From NCBI RefSeq assembly GCF_029016485.1, contig NZ_CP092106.1:1426001-1490000 (forward strand): a stretch of DNA of 64,000 nt, read 5' to 3'. The position numbers were made by a program, and so were the translations under genes. The notes beneath the pieces were generated by a model. That model was not told the origin of the DNA and ran no database searches. It saw nothing but the letters and a program-made list of their open reading frames with translations. The first letter of the stretch is position 1; each line of letters begins with the position of its first letter. This DNA comes from Vibrio sp. JC009 (GTDB lineage Bacteria; Pseudomonadota; Gammaproteobacteria; Enterobacterales; Vibrionaceae). Shown in pieces: positions 49,441 through 57,818 of the stretch.

Positions 49441-52171
49441 AAAAATTAGTTTTATTTTGGATGCAACGGTTAAAGGGGCAAAGGATATTGTCTCGACCAC
49501 TACGGCCACTGAGCGTTTAACTCAGGCAATAACCGACCAGCGTAATGAGATTGCTTCGGTTAACAGTCAGCTAAAGAAGGCTGAGGGTTATCAGTCTGCA
49601 GTGAAACGTATGGCAAAACTGCAGCAGCAGGCGAAAAGTTCAGAGGCCAGTATTGCACGTTTGGGGCAGGAGCTGGATGATCAGAAAGCTCACACCAATC
49701 AGTTACGGGTTTCTTACAGCAAGGCGCAGGCTGAGCTGAAAGGGCTGAATAATCAGCTCAAGAAAACCTCCGGTGATGGTGCCGAGCGGTTAAAGCTGCA
49801 GATCAAGGATACTGAGCTGCGAATGAGTTCTCTGAATACTGAGATTCATGAGAGCAAGGTTAAAACCACTGATCTGAATAAGGCGTTTAAATCTGCCACT
49901 GCCCGCAGTGCGAAGCTGACGCAGCAGCAGGATAAGCAGCGGGATAAGCTGAAGAAGCTGGGTACCGAGCTTAAAGAGTCCGGCATTAATACTAAGCGTA
50001 TGGCTGATGAGCAACGGCGGTTAGAGCAGAGGTCTGAGAAAGCTACAGCGGCTATTGCTAAGCAGAATGCTCATTTGAAGCAGATGCAGGTGATTCAGGG
50101 GAGGATTGATCAGCGGAAGGCTAAGCTTGGGGAGATTGGGGGGAAGGCTACTTCTTTGGCGGTGGCTGCTGCTCCGATAGCAGGAAGTATTTGGAGTGCT
50201 GTAAAAAATGAAGCCTCTTTTGCCGGGGTAAAGAAAGTTTTTAATGGCACACCAGAAGAAGCTAATAACCTCCGCGAATGGTCGTTAAAAGTAGCAGCTT
50301 CCAAAGAAGGTGGAGGCTTGAATTCAAATGATATAAACGCTCTTCTCCAGGCGGGCGCACAAAGCGGAATTCAGGGTGAAAAAGAGCTAAAAGACTTTGT
50401 ATTAGACTCGGCCAAGATGGGTGTTGCATTTGATATGGATGCAGAGAAGGCTGGGGAAACTTTGGCTGTGTGGAAAGCTTCGCTTGGCTTAGATCATGCT
50501 GAAGCAATGAACTTAGCTGGTTTGGCTAACTACCTATCGAATAACTCTAATGCAAAAGCAAAAGATGTTGCTGGAGTTATGGCTCGTCAGGGGGCTTCAG
50601 CCAAAATGGCAGGCTTCTCGGTCAATGAAGCTACAGCATTATCAGCAACTATGTTGTCTGCTGGTCTTGGTGAAGAACGAAGTGCAACCGCCTTGAAAAA
50701 CATCTCAGGTCGCTTAACGTTAGGTGCTGCTGCCTCTGGTTCCCAACAGCAGGCGCTTGCAGCTATTGGCTTTGATTCTGTCGAACTTGCTGCCTCTATG
50801 CAGGAAGATGCTTCAGGAACTTTTTTACAGGTTCTTGAGGCAATCAAAGATGCTCCTCTGGAAGAGCAGAGTGCTTTGATGTCGCAGATATTCGGTGAAG
50901 AGTCTAAAGGAGCAGTTGCTGCATTGGCTGGAAATATGGGCTATTTCCAGAAAATGCTCAAACTAGCAAACCAAGAACAAGATGTTCACTTAAAAAGTCT
51001 TCAGGATGAATTTAATGCTGTATTAGCTACTTCAGGGGTTGGTATCAGCATCTTTATGAACAAGTTGAACCGACTAAGTATTGTTGTAGGTAAAGCTCTG
51101 TTGCCTGTATTGGATGCTGTCTTAGTTCCGTTAGGTTGGATGGTAGATCGCCTTGCTGATCTCGCAGAAGCTAATGAAACGGTAACAACAGTAATTGGGA
51201 CAGGTATAACAGCTTTAATTGGTTTTAAGGCCGCAATGCTTGGTATTAAGGCATTGAGGCTTTTCTCTGGAAATCTGCTCGATAAAGGCCGTCTTTTCCG
51301 AAAGGGGCTTAACCGTGAAACGGAAGAAAGCGGCAAAGCAGCCCAGTTCGCAGCCAGACAATTTAGCCGGCTAAGTGATGTTCTTCGTGATACTAGCCGT
51401 GGTGGTCGCGGCGGCAGAGGTGGGGGCATGGGTGGTTCTACCCGTTCTAATCGCTCTACTCGATCGCGTCGCTCCCGTTCCCGCAAGCCATTAGGCCGTG
51501 TGCTTAATTTCGCTTCCTCTGCATTTACTCATAACCGTGGTGCTTTGCCATTGTCGCTAGGCGGCGGTGCGCTGGCATTAACCCCCGCTGTAGCCATGGC
51601 TCAGGACGCTATCGATGTGACCGGGGATATTGCGGAAGGTGCAGGTAAGGCCGGACTTTCTAGAATCCTCAGGCCGTTATCTATGGCGATTTCTGCAGGC
51701 AATATTGCTACTGCAATTTCTCAGGGTGATACCAAAGGAGCGATTACTGAAGGAGGTGGCCTGCTCGGTGGTATGGGCGGTGCCAGCCTTGGTGCTGCAC
51801 TGGGTACTATACTGATGCCTGGCATTGGTACTGTTGCGGGTGGTATTGTCGGCTCTCTGGTTGGTGATATTGGTGGTGAGCTTCTCGGTGGCTGGTTTGG
51901 CGATAAGCTGATGGATCCGCCGGATAAGTTAATGGCTTCGACCGAGGTTAAAGACAAATTGGTTGAAAAGGAACGAAAAGAGGCAATTGCCCGTTCTATG
52001 CCACCTATTCAGATCGCGCAAACAGTTAATGCCGCTCCCGGTATGGACGAGCAGCAGTTGGCAAATCTGGTTTCCCGTCAGATGGCAGACCTGTTAGATC
52101 AACAGTTCAATAACATCCCTGGCCTTTCTATTAGTGATTCTCTCTCCGTTTCTTATATCGATAGGGGTTAA
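49433..52171 (+). CDS. Tail tape measure protein
   Basis: A 912-residue protein. A long coiled-coil N-terminal third (QLKKAEGYQSAVKRMAKLQQ, KAQAELKGLNNQLKK) precedes a conserved TP901-type core (AGVKKVFNGTPEEANNLREW, ALSATMLSAGLGEERSATAL). Hydrophobic segments near 580-610 and 800-850 follow, with a Gly/Ser/Arg-rich stretch near 660-690. It sets tail length. The start is GTG at 49433, overlapping the E' stop by 8 nt. Confidence 0.92.
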   Translation: MAEKISFILDATVKGAKDIVSTTTATERLTQAITDQRNEIASVNSQLKKAEGYQSAVKRMAKLQQQAKSSEASIARLGQELDDQKAHTNQLRVSYSKAQAELKGLNNQLKKTSGDGAERLKLQIKDTELRMSSLNTEIHESKVKTTDLNKAFKSATARSAKLTQQQDKQRDKLKKLGTELKESGINTKRMADEQRRLEQRSEKATAAIAKQNAHLKQMQVIQGRIDQRKAKLGEIGGKATSLAVAAAPIAGSIWSAVKNEASFAGVKKVFNGTPEEANNLREWSLKVAASKEGGGLNSNDINALLQAGAQSGIQGEKELKDFVLDSAKMGVAFDMDAEKAGETLAVWKASLGLDHAEAMNLAGLANYLSNNSNAKAKDVAGVMARQGASAKMAGFSVNEATALSATMLSAGLGEERSATALKNISGRLTLGAAASGSQQQALAAIGFDSVELAASMQEDASGTFLQVLEAIKDAPLEEQSALMSQIFGEESKGAVAALAGNMGYFQKMLKLANQEQDVHLKSLQDEFNAVLATSGVGISIFMNKLNRLSIVVGKALLPVLDAVLVPLGWMVDRLADLAEANETVTTVIGTGITALIGFKAAMLGIKALRLFSGNLLDKGRLFRKGLNRETEESGKAAQFAARQFSRLSDVLRDTSRGGRGGRGGGMGGSTRSNRSTRSRRSRSRKPLGRVLNFASSAFTHNRGALPLSLGGGALALTPAVAMAQDAIDVTGDIAEGAGKAGLSRILRPLSMAISAGNIATAISQGDTKGAITEGGGLLGGMGGASLGAALGTILMPGIGTVAGGIVGSLVGDIGGELLGGWFGDKLMDPPDKLMASTEVKDKLVEKERKEAIARSMPPIQIAQTVNAAPGMDEQQLANLVSRQMADLLDQQFNNIPGLSISDSLSVSYIDRG

Positions 52172-52177
52172 TACGTT

Positions 52178-52567
52178 ATGCACCATTTGGTTATTGGTGA
52201 GTTTGTGTTTTCGGTGGGGGATAAAACCCCCGTCAGTAAGATAGAACGCACTACAGAGGGGCCGTTTACAGAGGTCTCTCTTATCTATGATGCCTGCTCT
52301 GAGCGTGCAGGCCTCCCACTTGAAAAGCTCGATATTACGGCGGTTTGGCTAAGGGATTCCGCGACCGCTTCAGTTGAAAAGCTTCGTTCCATGATCACTT
52401 CCTCGCAGCAGGTGAGTGACGGTCAGGGCAATAACCTTGGCCGCTGGACGATTCAGAGTATCCGTGAGGGTAAAACCTCAATTGTCCACAATGGCCGGGC
52501 CATGAAAACGGACGTTTCTATTCAGTTACTGGAGGACAGGAATGCGGGTAAACGCCAGAAAGGGTGA
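52178..52567 (+). CDS. Tail protein U
   Basis: A 129-residue P2 gpU-like protein (HHLVIGEFVFSVGDKTPVSK, GNNLGRWTIQSIREGKTSIV). It caps the tail end during assembly. It overlaps the X gene by 26 nt. Confidence 0.82.
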   Translation: MHHLVIGEFVFSVGDKTPVSKIERTTEGPFTEVSLIYDACSERAGLPLEKLDITAVWLRDSATASVEKLRSMITSSQQVSDGQGNNLGRWTIQSIREGKTSIVHNGRAMKTDVSIQLLEDRNAGKRQKG

Positions 52568-52745
52568 GTTGGTCACCGATTTATTATTTAAGTACACCGG
52601 GCAGGATGACGATCAGACGGAAGCGGCATTCTATGAACTGAATACTCATGTTCGTGCTGCCATTTTCCCCGAAGATTGCTCGGTTTTAATTCCTGAGGTG
52701 CCTGTGGGCAGTCAGTCGCAAGATGTTACAAGGAGCTGGAGCTGA
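52542..52745 (+). CDS. Tail protein X
   Basis: A 67-residue LysM-like tail protein X (TDLLFKYTGQDDDQTEAAFY, IFPEDCSVLIPEVP). Position between U and D is usual. It overlaps gpD by one base. Confidence 0.8.
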   Translation: MRVNARKGELVTDLLFKYTGQDDDQTEAAFYELNTHVRAAIFPEDCSVLIPEVPVGSQSQDVTRSWS

Positions 52746-53713
52746 TGATTAAGTTAGTTGGTAAGAATGCTGAAATGATCCATGAAAATCTGAAGTCATG
52801 GCAGTTAACAGACGGGAACGGCACGGAGGGCGATAGCCTGGTGCTTGCCCTGAGTTCGGAAGGGATTAATGACCTGCCGGATAAAGGTGAGAAATATGAG
52901 GTGTATCTGAATGATGTTTTTCGGGATGATTTTCAGATTAGTAAACGAAAAGCGACTTTAACACCCCGTGAAGTTCGCCTGGTGTTGTCGGTGGCGAAAT
53001 TTAATGTAACAGACAGCTCCGGTTTCCGTGAGCCTAAATCGGCCAGTTGGGATAATGCATCTCTGTACCAGATTGTCTCAGACTGTGTAACCGAACACGG
53101 CTATTCAGTTTTTATCCACCCTCGATTAGAAAAAATTAAAATTGAGCATATCGATCGCACGGATGAGAGCACGGGACCATTTTTAAAACGTCTGGCTAAG
53201 ATGTATGACTCAGTGGCAAAGCCGGTTAATGGTGTCTATGTATTAGCCCCGAAAGGTGAAAGTAAGAGCGCGTCAGGAAAACCGATTGAAACTATTACGT
53301 TGTCACTTTCTGAGAACGAGCAAGAGCGTAAGTTAATCAGCGTGGACATCGAACTGGATGGCCGGAATACGTTCAATGGGGTTCGCGCTCATTATGTGTC
53401 TTCCGATGACGGTACCAGGCATGAAGTAAGCGTAGGAACCAGCTCATTTAAGAAGATTCGGAAAGACTGCAATAGTAAATCTGAAGCCGAGCAGGTAGCG
53501 GCAGCTGAGCTTCGAAAACTTTCCCGTGAAGGGCGTAAGTTGTCGATCTCTGCCCCGGCCAATGCAAGGGCATTTTGTGAAGGAATTGTGGTGCTTGATG
53601 CTTCATTCCCAGCTCCATTTGCAGGAAGCAGTTCTATTGATTCATTAGTATTCAACGGGCGAGGCCGTCAGCCTGCGTCTATGAGTATTCAGGCTACATT
53701 GTTGGGGGATTAG
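52745..53713 (+). CDS. Late control/tail hub protein D
   Basis: A 322-residue P2 gpD-like hub protein (LALSSEGINDLPDKGEKYEV, GRKLSISAPANARAFCEGIV). It joins the tube to the baseplate spike. It ends directly before the second integrase ATG, which is unusual. Confidence 0.85.
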   Translation: MIKLVGKNAEMIHENLKSWQLTDGNGTEGDSLVLALSSEGINDLPDKGEKYEVYLNDVFRDDFQISKRKATLTPREVRLVLSVAKFNVTDSSGFREPKSASWDNASLYQIVSDCVTEHGYSVFIHPRLEKIKIEHIDRTDESTGPFLKRLAKMYDSVAKPVNGVYVLAPKGESKSASGKPIETITLSLSENEQERKLISVDIELDGRNTFNGVRAHYVSSDDGTRHEVSVGTSSFKKIRKDCNSKSEAEQVAAAELRKLSREGRKLSISAPANARAFCEGIVVLDASFPAPFAGSSSIDSLVFNGRGRQPASMSIQATLLGD

Positions 53714-54988
53714 ATGGTGAGGTTTAACGATAATGTGCATTTCGCCCGTACCGTTCGCTGCAAGATTTCAGATGCTCAAATCAGGAAGTATGCTAAAGAT
53801 CCGCGGGTGGCTCAGTTAAAGGATGAGCGCCGTTCTTTGTATTTGCGATTTAACGCTGGAAGAACAGGTGGTACCTGGTGGCTGATGTTGTACCGGGACG
53901 GAAAGCAGTTTCAGCATAGAATCGGGCGGTACCCGACAACTAAGGCCAAAGATATTGAGGAGTTGGTTAGTGCGGCAACGGTAAGTATAGAGCTTGATAA
54001 TGTAGTGAACTTCCAACGGTTTGAGACTGTAGATCAGTTGCTTGATTGGCATGTTTCTCGCCAGTTTAAATTGGGCAATTCTTCTAAGGAGCGCCTGGCG
54101 AATATTAAGAGTATGGCCGAGCGTCATTTGATGGGGGTTTTCCATGGAGAGCCTGTTATGTCAATGGACGCTAGCGTGGTGGATGAGGAGTTAATTCAAC
54201 CTATGTTCGAGGCGGGTTATTCACTGAGTTATGTGAAGGCGATGTTTAACCTGCTTAAGGCAGCTTATGCGACTGCCAGAGAACTGAAGCACCTAACGAT
54301 TAATCCATTGGCCGAAGTTAAGTTTAAGCAGTTCTTTCCGGATAACTTCTCTATCACCAAAGCTCAGGTTCGTGAGTGCCGGTTACCTGCAGATCAGATC
54401 CCTGAGGTGTTGGAACAGATAGAGAAGGTTGATGCCCCAGTGCGTGTTCTTGTCATGATGCTGCTGGGTCATGGATCTCGGATAGGTGAAACCAGAAAGG
54501 CAAAGTGGAGTGATATCAGTTTTACGCTAAAGCGCTGGACCATCCCCAAAGGTGATACCAAAAGCCGTGTTGAGATGGTTTATCCACTTTCTGAATCTAT
54601 GGCTGAGTTGCTGCAATCATACAAAGAGTGGCAAAAGGAGCTAGGCTATAAAGGCGATTATCTGTTTCCGGTTAGCCTGAGACAAAATGTACCAATCTAC
54701 AGCCAGATCGCTAATCAATGGGTAAAATCTGTCTCAACCACTTGGCGTGGCCATGACCTGAGAAAGAGAGCTCGCTCGGTCTGGAATGACTTAGGGATCG
54801 ATTACATTGTCGGTGAGTCGCTATTAAACCACGCAAAAGGCGGTCTGGATCTTGTGTACATCCATTCCCACATGGAACTGCAGAAGAAAGAAGCTATTTC
54901 AACCTATCATCAGTGGCTAAAAAACTGCTGGCGAACCTGTTTCACACCTGTCTCAATTGATCATCAGATCATTAACGAAGCCATTTAG
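53714..54988 (+). CDS. Second tyrosine recombinase
   Basis: A 424-residue integrase with a DUF4102-like N-terminal part (LYRDGKQFQHRIGRYPTTKA). The catalytic set looks complete: Arg256 in HGSRIGE, Lys279 in IPKGDTK, His347-x2-Arg350 in GHDLRKR, His373 and Tyr382. It differs clearly from the left-end integrase. It begins one base after gpD, so it would be co-transcribed with late tail genes. It could be a captured element, or the recombinase for a second site. No flanking repeat that would mark its own element is evident. Confidence 0.85.
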   Translation: MVRFNDNVHFARTVRCKISDAQIRKYAKDPRVAQLKDERRSLYLRFNAGRTGGTWWLMLYRDGKQFQHRIGRYPTTKAKDIEELVSAATVSIELDNVVNFQRFETVDQLLDWHVSRQFKLGNSSKERLANIKSMAERHLMGVFHGEPVMSMDASVVDEELIQPMFEAGYSLSYVKAMFNLLKAAYATARELKHLTINPLAEVKFKQFFPDNFSITKAQVRECRLPADQIPEVLEQIEKVDAPVRVLVMMLLGHGSRIGETRKAKWSDISFTLKRWTIPKGDTKSRVEMVYPLSESMAELLQSYKEWQKELGYKGDYLFPVSLRQNVPIYSQIANQWVKSVSTTWRGHDLRKRARSVWNDLGIDYIVGESLLNHAKGGLDLVYIHSHMELQKKEAISTYHQWLKNCWRTCFTPVSIDHQIINEAI

Positions 54989-55038
54989 ATCAAGTGATCC
55001 AATCAATTCTGTTTTAAATCTAAGAGGATGATATTCGT

Positions 55039-55329
55039 ATGTCATTTTTATGCCCAAACGAGCCAATAAACGAGGCTCTTATAACCGCCGCGCGTAATTC
55101 CCCTCACCAGGTGGTTTATGTAAAGCCAACCAAAACACAACTGAAAATCCTGAATCAAATCCGGCAGGGCGAAAGCGTAACAGCCTCACTAATAGCAGAA
55201 CGCTGCGATCTGTCCGTGAGTTTCGCCAGCACGTTATTAAAGGGACTATATGAAAAGCGCTTCCTCCAACGAATGGGAGGAGCACATCAAACAGGGGGAA
55301 TGGAGTTTAGTTACTTGTTGGGTGAATAG
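55039..55329 (+). CDS. Winged-helix regulator, 96 aa
   Basis: The helix-turn-helix reads ILNQIRQGESVTASLIAERC followed by LSVSFASTLLKGLYEKRFLQ, typical of MarR-like winged helices without effector domain. It starts 50 nt after the second integrase. It may control the accessory genes at this end or late genes (ogr-like position in P2), but it lacks the zinc of Ogr. Confidence 0.7.
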   Translation: MSFLCPNEPINEALITAARNSPHQVVYVKPTKTQLKILNQIRQGESVTASLIAERCDLSVSFASTLLKGLYEKRFLQRMGGAHQTGGMEFSYLLGE

Positions 55330-55378
55330 ATTTGTGTACAATTATTTCAACATTTTTAGTTAACATGGAAACTGCGGT

Positions 55379-55696
55379 ATGAATGTTGAACACAGAAACA
55401 CTTTAGTCTTAGAGGTATCTAAGGTATTAATTACGTTGAATACTGGCCTGCTTGGGCTTCTTTTAGCCGGAGCTAAAACTCTTTCAGGTGACAACGTAGA
55501 TTTTTCATCTCTGTCTATTCCTGCAATATGGCTCATTGCTTCAATTGTTTTTGCTCTGCTAGCTATCTTAGGTCTAATAGATCGAACGGAAGAAGTTACA
55601 CCTAAATTCAAATTGGCAACAGACAAGTGGATGATTGTTTTCTCATGGGGGGCGTTCATTATAGCTCTTGCATGGGGTAGCTTAGCAGTACTGTAA
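55379..55696 (+). CDS. Small two-helix membrane protein
   Basis: A 105-residue protein with two or three hydrophobic helices (ITLNTGLLGLLLAGA, AIWLIASIVFALLAILGLI, FSWGAFIIALAWGSLAVL). No family is recognised. It sits in the accessory block and may be a superinfection-exclusion protein, but this is a guess from place and shape. Confidence 0.55.
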   Translation: MNVEHRNTLVLEVSKVLITLNTGLLGLLLAGAKTLSGDNVDFSSLSIPAIWLIASIVFALLAILGLIDRTEEVTPKFKLATDKWMIVFSWGAFIIALAWGSLAVL

Positions 55697-55775
55697 TTCG
55701 AACTGCAAGGCGCTTCCTCCAAAGAACTGAAGAAGCGCTTTAGACAGGATGGGAGTTCAGCAACTGGATAGTGCT

Positions 55776-55979
55776 TTAGTCGAACTTGCTTTTGTTTTTC
55801 TCGATTGCACTGTCAAGCTCCTCATGAGTTAGAACTCTCTTACCTAATTGCTCTTTGGCCTTATCTCCAATGTCTTTTAGGGTCTCACGGTTTTCTTTAG
55901 TCTGTCTTAGTTCCTTGTTACGCAGTCTATTGTTGAGTTCATGATCTTCACGGAAGTTCACATGCTTTTTGTCTTTCAT
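55776..55979 (-). CDS. Small charged protein, 67 aa
   Basis: A hydrophilic, highly charged helical protein (NNRLRNKELRQTKENRETLK, GKRVLTHEELDSAIEKNK). The ribosome site AAGGGAATAAG precedes the ATG. Antitoxin-like or regulator roles are possible, but no partner is seen. It is on the minus strand, against its neighbours. Confidence 0.5.
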   Translation of the reverse strand: MKDKKHVNFREDHELNNRLRNKELRQTKENRETLKDIGDKAKEQLGKRVLTHEELDSAIEKNKSKFD

Positions 55980-56422
55980 CTTGCTTATTCCCTTTCAGCA
56001 CTAACTATGAATAAGACTAGGAAATTATAATCAAGTCGCTACAAAGAAGAACTTCATATTGATGCATATCAAACAAATAACTCGATTAGGTTCTTCTAGA
56101 GCCTGTTTGTAAGCAAACGAGGGCAACCCTCGGGAAATAAAAATTTTTTGGCCTCTTAGGGCACCACCACCAAGAAAATCGATACGGGAATTATTTGTTG
56201 GTTATAAGTGAGAGCGTGACGCGTAACGCAATTGATACTAACGTAGGTATGGAATAATAAAGTAACCTCTGTCTATTGATGATTTTGTTATATAAATCAT
56301 CCCATTAGAAACTCAGCGTATTGGTGGTTCTTGCACTTTAAGCGTATAGTGTGACTGTTCGGTCGCATTCAACATCAGTATCTCAACTGCGATATTCAGA
56401 GTGAATTCAATTAGGAAATCAT
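55980..56422 (+). other. Non-coding lead-in to the TIR gene
   Basis: This 443-nt gap holds CGAGGG/CCCTCG (56119-56133) followed by an A/T-rich stretch, and one copy of a 14-bp direct repeat (56216-56229). A promoter-like TTGGTG-18-TATAGT lies about 60-100 bp before the TIR start. I see no coding frame. Confidence 0.45.
56216..56229. repeat. Direct repeat left of the TIR gene
   Basis: GTGACGCGTAACGC, identical to 57596-57609 on the other side of the gene. With neighbours the match is 17 of 19. It may mark the border of an exchanged cassette. Confidence 0.6.
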
Positions 56423-57532
56423 ATGTCAATTTCAAAAGAGCTTTTTCGCTACTCAAATGAGTTAGACGAATTTACCAGCCTGGATGCTCCAGAAGTAAAA
56501 AAAATAAAAGACGTTGCACAAGAGGTTGGTCAGTCTTGGTCAGGTTCTTGGTTGGGCTACCACTCCCGAGTTTATTACAATAATTTTCAAGTACCACCTC
56601 CAGGAGCTGCGTTTAGCGGAGAGTGGGGACTAAAAGATATATTCTCTTCGTCTTTAGGTAGTAGAGGGGATTGGTGTGAATATGACTTTAATGCTGTTGT
56701 CGACTATATCTTAGCAAAGGCCGGAAAGCCCAAGACAGAAAAATACTTCGTTCTGTCAGAAGAAGCATCTGAGAAGTTTGATGACATAAAATCTTCTGTT
56801 TTATCACTGGTTCACTCAAATTTTTCATTAGATGATGATAAATTTTTAGCTGGCTTAGTTGAAAAGATTGAGGAGCAGAAAATCTTTACTGAAGCAGAAT
56901 ACATCCAATATCTGAGACCTTCAGGACAGATTATTTCAAGAGATATGATTGCCATTGAAAAAGGTTGTGTGACCCCTCCTCACATAGCTGTAGAGGCGAA
57001 GTACTTTGCTATGGGTCAGCCATTTATTTCTTGCAAAGATCTACAAAGCAGTATCAACAAGCTAGCTAGTCATATTCAAAATTTGGAAAAACAAACTGTG
57101 AAAGAAGAAAGAATAGGAACAAACATTTTTATTGGGCATGGTCGGTCGTATGCGTGGAGAGATCTTAAGGATTTTGTTAATGAACGACTAAACCTACCAT
57201 GGGACGAGTTTAATAGGGTTCCAATTGCCGGGGTAACGAATATTACAAGGCTAGCACAAATGCTTGATCAGGCCTGTATAGCATTTCTAGTGATGACTGC
57301 AGAAGATGAACAGGCAGATGGGGATATGCATGCAAGAATGAATGTTATTCATGAAGTTGGGCTTTTCCAAGGGAGGCTTGGCTTTGAGCGTGCAATAGTT
57401 CTTTTAGAAGAAGGATGTCAGGAGTTCAGCAACATTCAAGGGTTGGGACAAATTCGATTTCCCAAAGGTAATATTTCGGCGATATTTGAAGATATAAGAT
57501 TAGTGCTTGAACGAGAAGGTATAATTGATTAA
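56423..57532 (+). CDS. TIR-like (PCTIR, PF10137-type) putative anti-phage effector
   Basis: A 369-residue protein. The N-terminal 230 residues are unrecognised, with helices and a short coiled region. The C-terminal domain (about 235-365) has IFIGHGRSYAWRDLKDFV, FLVMTAEDEQADGD, and MNVIHEVGLFQGRLGFERA with candidate catalytic Glu311, then IRFPKGNISAIFEDI. This is the TIR-like domain found in CBASS/Pycsar-type and other NAD-cleaving effectors. A prophage-encoded abortive-infection role is likely but untested. It has no cyclase partner in the window. Confidence 0.78.
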   Translation: MSISKELFRYSNELDEFTSLDAPEVKKIKDVAQEVGQSWSGSWLGYHSRVYYNNFQVPPPGAAFSGEWGLKDIFSSSLGSRGDWCEYDFNAVVDYILAKAGKPKTEKYFVLSEEASEKFDDIKSSVLSLVHSNFSLDDDKFLAGLVEKIEEQKIFTEAEYIQYLRPSGQIISRDMIAIEKGCVTPPHIAVEAKYFAMGQPFISCKDLQSSINKLASHIQNLEKQTVKEERIGTNIFIGHGRSYAWRDLKDFVNERLNLPWDEFNRVPIAGVTNITRLAQMLDQACIAFLVMTAEDEQADGDMHARMNVIHEVGLFQGRLGFERAIVLLEEGCQEFSNIQGLGQIRFPKGNISAIFEDIRLVLEREGIID

Positions 57533-57595
57533 CCCGTAGAAGTAAGCCTCTGTTATGAGGTGGTGGCGATAAAGGCCGTTCTAGGGAATCAGGGT

Positions 57596-57609
57596 GTGAC
57601 GCGTAACGC
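57596..57609. repeat. Direct repeat right of the TIR gene
   Basis: Second copy of GTGACGCGTAACGC (see 56216-56229), 64 bp after the TIR stop codon. Confidence 0.6.
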
Positions 57610-57694
57610 TTTAATATGTAGCAACAAAATTAGTGTTTTTTTGTGATGAATGAATTAGAATTCTTTCCTCGGTCATTTGAAGCTACATCTGTAT

Positions 57695-57716
57695 TTGTAC
57701 CTAAGAATGTACCAAA
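57695..57716. promoter_or_regulatory. Candidate integrase arm-type sites (right end)
   Basis: TGTACC (57696-57701) and TGTACCAAA (57708-57716) repeat the word found beside attL, about 65-85 bp inside attR. This fits integrase binding arms. Confidence 0.4.
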
Positions 57717-57740
57717 TTCAAAAACTACTAATTTCGCTAG

Positions 57741-57770
57741 TTGTAACTAGCTGATTTAAAAAGTTATTTT
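57741..57770 (+). promoter_or_regulatory. Possible phage-borne promoter for thrS
   Basis: TTGTAA (57741-57746), 18 bp, and TATTTT (57765-57770) lie at the very end of the prophage and point into thrS. It would replace the displaced promoter. The match to consensus is moderate. Confidence 0.4.
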
Positions 57771-57779
57771 ATTTATCAA

Positions 57780-57794
57780 GTGTTGCTTCGTGTG
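57780..57794. other. attR core
   Basis: GTGTTGCTTCGTGTG, identical to attL (19345-19359). It covers the left arm and loop of the thrS leader hairpin plus the first base of the right arm. Confidence 0.85.
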
Positions 57795-57800
57795 CAACAC
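57780..57800 (+). promoter_or_regulatory. thrS operator hairpin mimicking the tRNA-Thr anticodon arm
   Basis: GTGTTGC (57780-57786) and GCAACAC (57794-57800) pair perfectly around a 7-nt loop TTCGTGT. In anticodon-loop numbering the loop gives U33 and C34-G35-U36, the anticodon of tRNA-Thr(CGU). In E. coli ThrRS represses its own mRNA by binding such a mimic just upstream of the ribosome site. The hairpin ends 18 nt before the thrS ATG. Confidence 0.82.
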
Positions 57801-57818
57801 CACTGTAAAGGATTAAAC

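Larger units (their letters stand above)
19345..57794. mobile_element. Prophage: lambda/Mu-like head, P2-like contractile tail
   Basis: A complete-looking temperate myophage of about 38.4 kb is bounded by a 15-bp direct repeat (19345-19359 and 57780-57794). It carries integrase, AlpA-like factor, leftward early operon, repressor and Cro-like protein, O/P-like replication genes, Q-like antiterminator, lysis genes, terminase, portal, capsid and a full P2-like tail set. Head and tail frames are open, including the expected tail-chaperone frameshift, so it may be inducible. Accessory genes lie beside the repressor and at the right end. Confidence 0.93.

Noticed and set aside
19345-57794. Two tandem prophages instead of one
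   Set aside because: Only one repressor, one terminase, one capsid and one tail set are present, and one att pair encloses all. The extra integrase alone does not prove a second phage.
57780-57818. 13-residue N-terminal extension of ThrS
   Set aside because: It lies in the operator hairpin; MPVITLPDG at 57819 is the family start and has the ribosome site.
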